Part shown: positions 62,050 through 64,000 of the stretch, in pieces
Numbering within the stretch: position 1 is the first letter of the stretch
How the letters are laid out: every line of letters begins with the position of its first letter
Assembly: GCA_963745975.1 (NCBI GenBank)
Contig: CAVUZJ010000013.1
Location: 62,001-126,000, forward strand
Direction of reading: 5' to 3'
From: JAKAWQ01 sp963745975
Lineage (GTDB): Bacteria; Pseudomonadota; Alphaproteobacteria; Acetobacterales; Acetobacteraceae
Length of the DNA: 64,000 bases
Notes under the pieces: generated by a model
Database searches by the model: none
Seen by the model: the letters and a program-made list of their open reading frames with translations, nothing else
What the model was told of the DNA's origin: nothing
Position numbers and translations under genes: made by a program

Positions 62050-64000
62050 TGCACACGGAGGTCTCGGCCGGCCAGACGAATCCGATGGTGCAGAAGGCGG
62101 AGAGCCACGCCGAGTTCGTCCGGCGAAGCTGCGCCGGCGTGGTGGGCAGCCTACTCGTGCCGCAGAGCGAAGGTTATGTCATCGCGGCCTGGGAGCGCTG
62201 CCTCAGCGAGTACCGCCTGGAGCCCGGCGGCAACCCGCCGAGCGAGCGCGTGGGCAGCAAGATCCTCGAAAAGCGACGCGCGCAGCTTGGTCCGCTGGCG
62301 CAGATCGTGCGCGCGGAGATGCGCCGCCTCTTCGGGCAGATCGCGCCGTCGCACTATCTGCTCCTCTTCACCGACGCGGACGGCGTGATCCTCGAGCGGA
62401 TGTGCGAGCCGGGCCACGAGGAATTGCTGCGGCGCGTCGATCTCGCTCCCGGCTTCATCTGGGACGAGCGGCACGAGGGCACCAACGGGCCCGGCACCTG
62501 CCTGCACGATCGCCGGCCGCGGCTGGTGCACCGCGAGGAGCATTTCTTCGCGCGCAATGTCCGCATGACCTGTTCCGCAGCACCGCTCTGGGGACCGAAC
62601 GGGCAGCTTCTCGGCGCGCTCGACGCGTCCCACTTCGACTGCCCCGACAGCCGCGAGAGTCAGGGGCCGACGCTCGCTTTGGTCGGCACCTCGACCCGGA
62701 TCATCGAGCAGTCCTACTTGACCAGCAGCTTCAAGGATTGCTGGATCCTCCGCTTCCACGACCAGGCGGAAATGGTGGGCCAGCTTCATGCCGCCATGCT
62801 GGCGGTGGACGAGCATGGCCGCATCCGCGCTGCCGACAGCACGGCGCCGGCGCGCCTCGGGCTCGATGGCTACGAGGCGCTGGTCGGGCGGAGCATCGAG
62901 GAGCTCTTCGACATTCCGCCGAGCCGCTTCTTCGCCGATGCACAATCCCGCCCGTACCAGATCTGGCCGGTGACCAGCCGGAACCGCCATCTCCTCTATG
63001 CCGGGATCTGGCCGCCGCAGGAGCCGCCGCCCACGCTCTGGCCGGTGAAGGGTGAAGCGCCGCGGCGGCCCAGCCCGCGGGCGGATCTTTTCGCGCACCG
63101 CCTCGGCGATCCGGCCATGGCGTACAATGTGTGGTGCGCCGAGCGGGTGATGGATCGGGACATCCACATCCTGCTCCAGGGCGAGACCGGAACCGGCAAG
63201 GACACCTTTGCGCGCGCCATTCACCAGAGCGGCGAGCGGCGCGACAAGCCCTTCGTCGCTCTGAGCTGTGCCGCGATCCCGGAAACGCTGATCGAGAGCG
63301 AGCTCTTCGGATACGACGCCGGCGCCTTCACCGGCGCGCGCACCGGCGGCATGCGCGGCAAGGTTGTCGCGGCGCACAACGGGATTCTGTTCCTCGACGA
63401 GATCGGGGACATGCCGCTCGGCCTGCAGGCGCGGCTGCTCAGGCTGCTCGAGGAGAAGGAGGTGATGCCGCTCGGCAGCAGCCGCGCCATCACCGTGGAT
63501 TTGCGGGTGATCAGCGCAACCAACCGCGACCTCGGGCGGATGGTGCTGGAGGGCAGCTTCCGTAAGGACCTGTATTACCGGCTGAGCGGGCTCACGCTCA
63601 CCCTGCCGCCGCTCCGCGAGCGCCGCGACATCGAGCAGCTCATCCGTGCCATTGCTATTGAGGAGAATGCGGACGCGCCTGTTGTCTTCGCGCCCGATGT
63701 GTTCGCGGCGCTGCTTGCGCATTCCTGGCCCGGCAATATCCGCGAGCTCAGAAACCGGCTTGCGACCGCGATCGCGCTCGCCGGGGGCCAGCCGATCGAG
63801 CGGGGGCATCTCGGGCCCTGCCTCGGCGAGGATCCGGTTGCGGTCGCCTTGGTCGCGCCCGCTCACGCGGAAGCGCAAGCCGAGGAGAAGGCCCCGGAAG
63901 GGGCAGTCAGCCAGGCGAACCCGCTCGCAGCCGCGGAGCGCGAGCGGCTGCTGTTCGAGCTCAAGCGGCGCCACTGGAACGCGACGGCGACGGCGGCGGC
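62050..64000 (+). CDS. Sigma-54-dependent transcriptional activator, AcoR-like (3' end outside window)
   Basis: At least 650 residues are visible. The N-terminal sensory part resembles AcoR-type regulators, with a GAF-like region (HYLLLFTDADGVILERMCEPG, about 98-180; HEGTNGPGTCLH) and a PAS-like part near 255. The AAA+ domain has Walker A LQGETGTGKDTFARAIH near 380, the sigma-54 contact loop GAFTGART, and Walker B LFLDEIGDMPL. The last residues (ERERLLFELKRRHWNATATAA) are the start of the Fis-type DNA-binding helix, so only a short C-terminus is missing. Relatives respond to acetoin, alcohols or aldehydes. It diverges from the sigma-54 promoter of the cytochrome-gfa-adhC unit. Confidence 0.93.

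Noticed and set aside
61763..62056. A 97-codon minus-strand frame in the gap before the cytochrome c gene
   Set aside because: It covers the sigma-54 promoter and the activator start, has arginine/proline-rich composition and no recognisable motif.

Overview
The window is very GC-rich (roughly 70% by eye) and densely coding. Many consecutive genes overlap by ATGA or GTGA, and GTG or TTG starts are frequent. The organism is very probably an alphaproteobacterium, most likely in the Rhodospirillales/Acetobacteraceae sphere. This rests on the split F0 subunits b and b' with AtpI, a five-gene pqqABCDE operon, glutathione-dependent formaldehyde oxidation genes (gfa, class III adhC), many Tat-signal ABC binding proteins and a large catabolic repertoire. 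The assignment is inference; no rRNA or tRNA gene was seen.

Layout. 1-5 kb: the end of a FadB/FadJ-like dehydrogenase, an M20 peptidase and a FUSC membrane protein. 5.2-9.6 kb: a complete sugar-type ABC importer, convergent with a KDPG aldolase and frameshifted KDG kinase pair (9.6-11.2 kb). 11.2-15 kb: amidohydrolase, patatin-like lipase and class III CoA-transferase on the minus strand. 15-18.3 kb: a SAM-cyclase-AAA-TPR signalling protein. 18.4-23.7 kb: ThrE-like exporter, DUF3429 protein, Crp/Fnr regulator, glycosyltransferase and CorC-like protein. 23.8-26.8 kb: peptide-type ABC binding protein and Rieske oxygenase. 26.8-29.1 kb is a scar region: a perfect 72-bp tandem palindromic repeat, IS1380-like transposase remnants on both sides of a D-amino-acid-oxidase-like gene, and a decapitated TrpF-like fragment. 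29.1-33.6 kb: a DddP-like M24 enzyme diverging from an HxlR regulator with an EmrAB-type efflux pair, with two dyads in the shared promoter region. 33.6-40.4 kb: thiolase (frameshifted), SDR, PanE-like reductase, penicillin acylase and a GH3-family acyl-amido synthetase. 40.5-41.6 kb: tandemly duplicated secreted proteins of unknown function. 41.8-48.9 kb: HAD, DUF1028, RidA, HpaB (frameshifted), ArgC, gamma carbonic anhydrase, lipoprotein, aldo/keto reductase and DUF1203. 49.2-55.9 kb: F0 ATP synthase operon, Smc and a DsbA-like protein. 56.2-59.5 kb: pqqABCDE. 59.5-64 kb: adhC, gfa and a cytochrome c, preceded by a near-perfect sigma-54 promoter and divergent from a sigma-54 activator that runs off the window.

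How they fit. The last 8 kb reads as a coherent alcohol/C1 oxidation module: PQQ for quinoprotein dehydrogenases, a periplasmic cytochrome c, and cytoplasmic glutathione-dependent formaldehyde oxidation, with the cytochrome-gfa-adhC unit under sigma-54 control. The adjacent penicillin acylase and GH3 genes form a possible make-and-break pair for amide conjugates. Four otherwise intact genes (KDG kinase, thiolase, HpaB, aldo/keto reductase) each need a single-base correction, which points to uncorrected assembly indels or recent decay.
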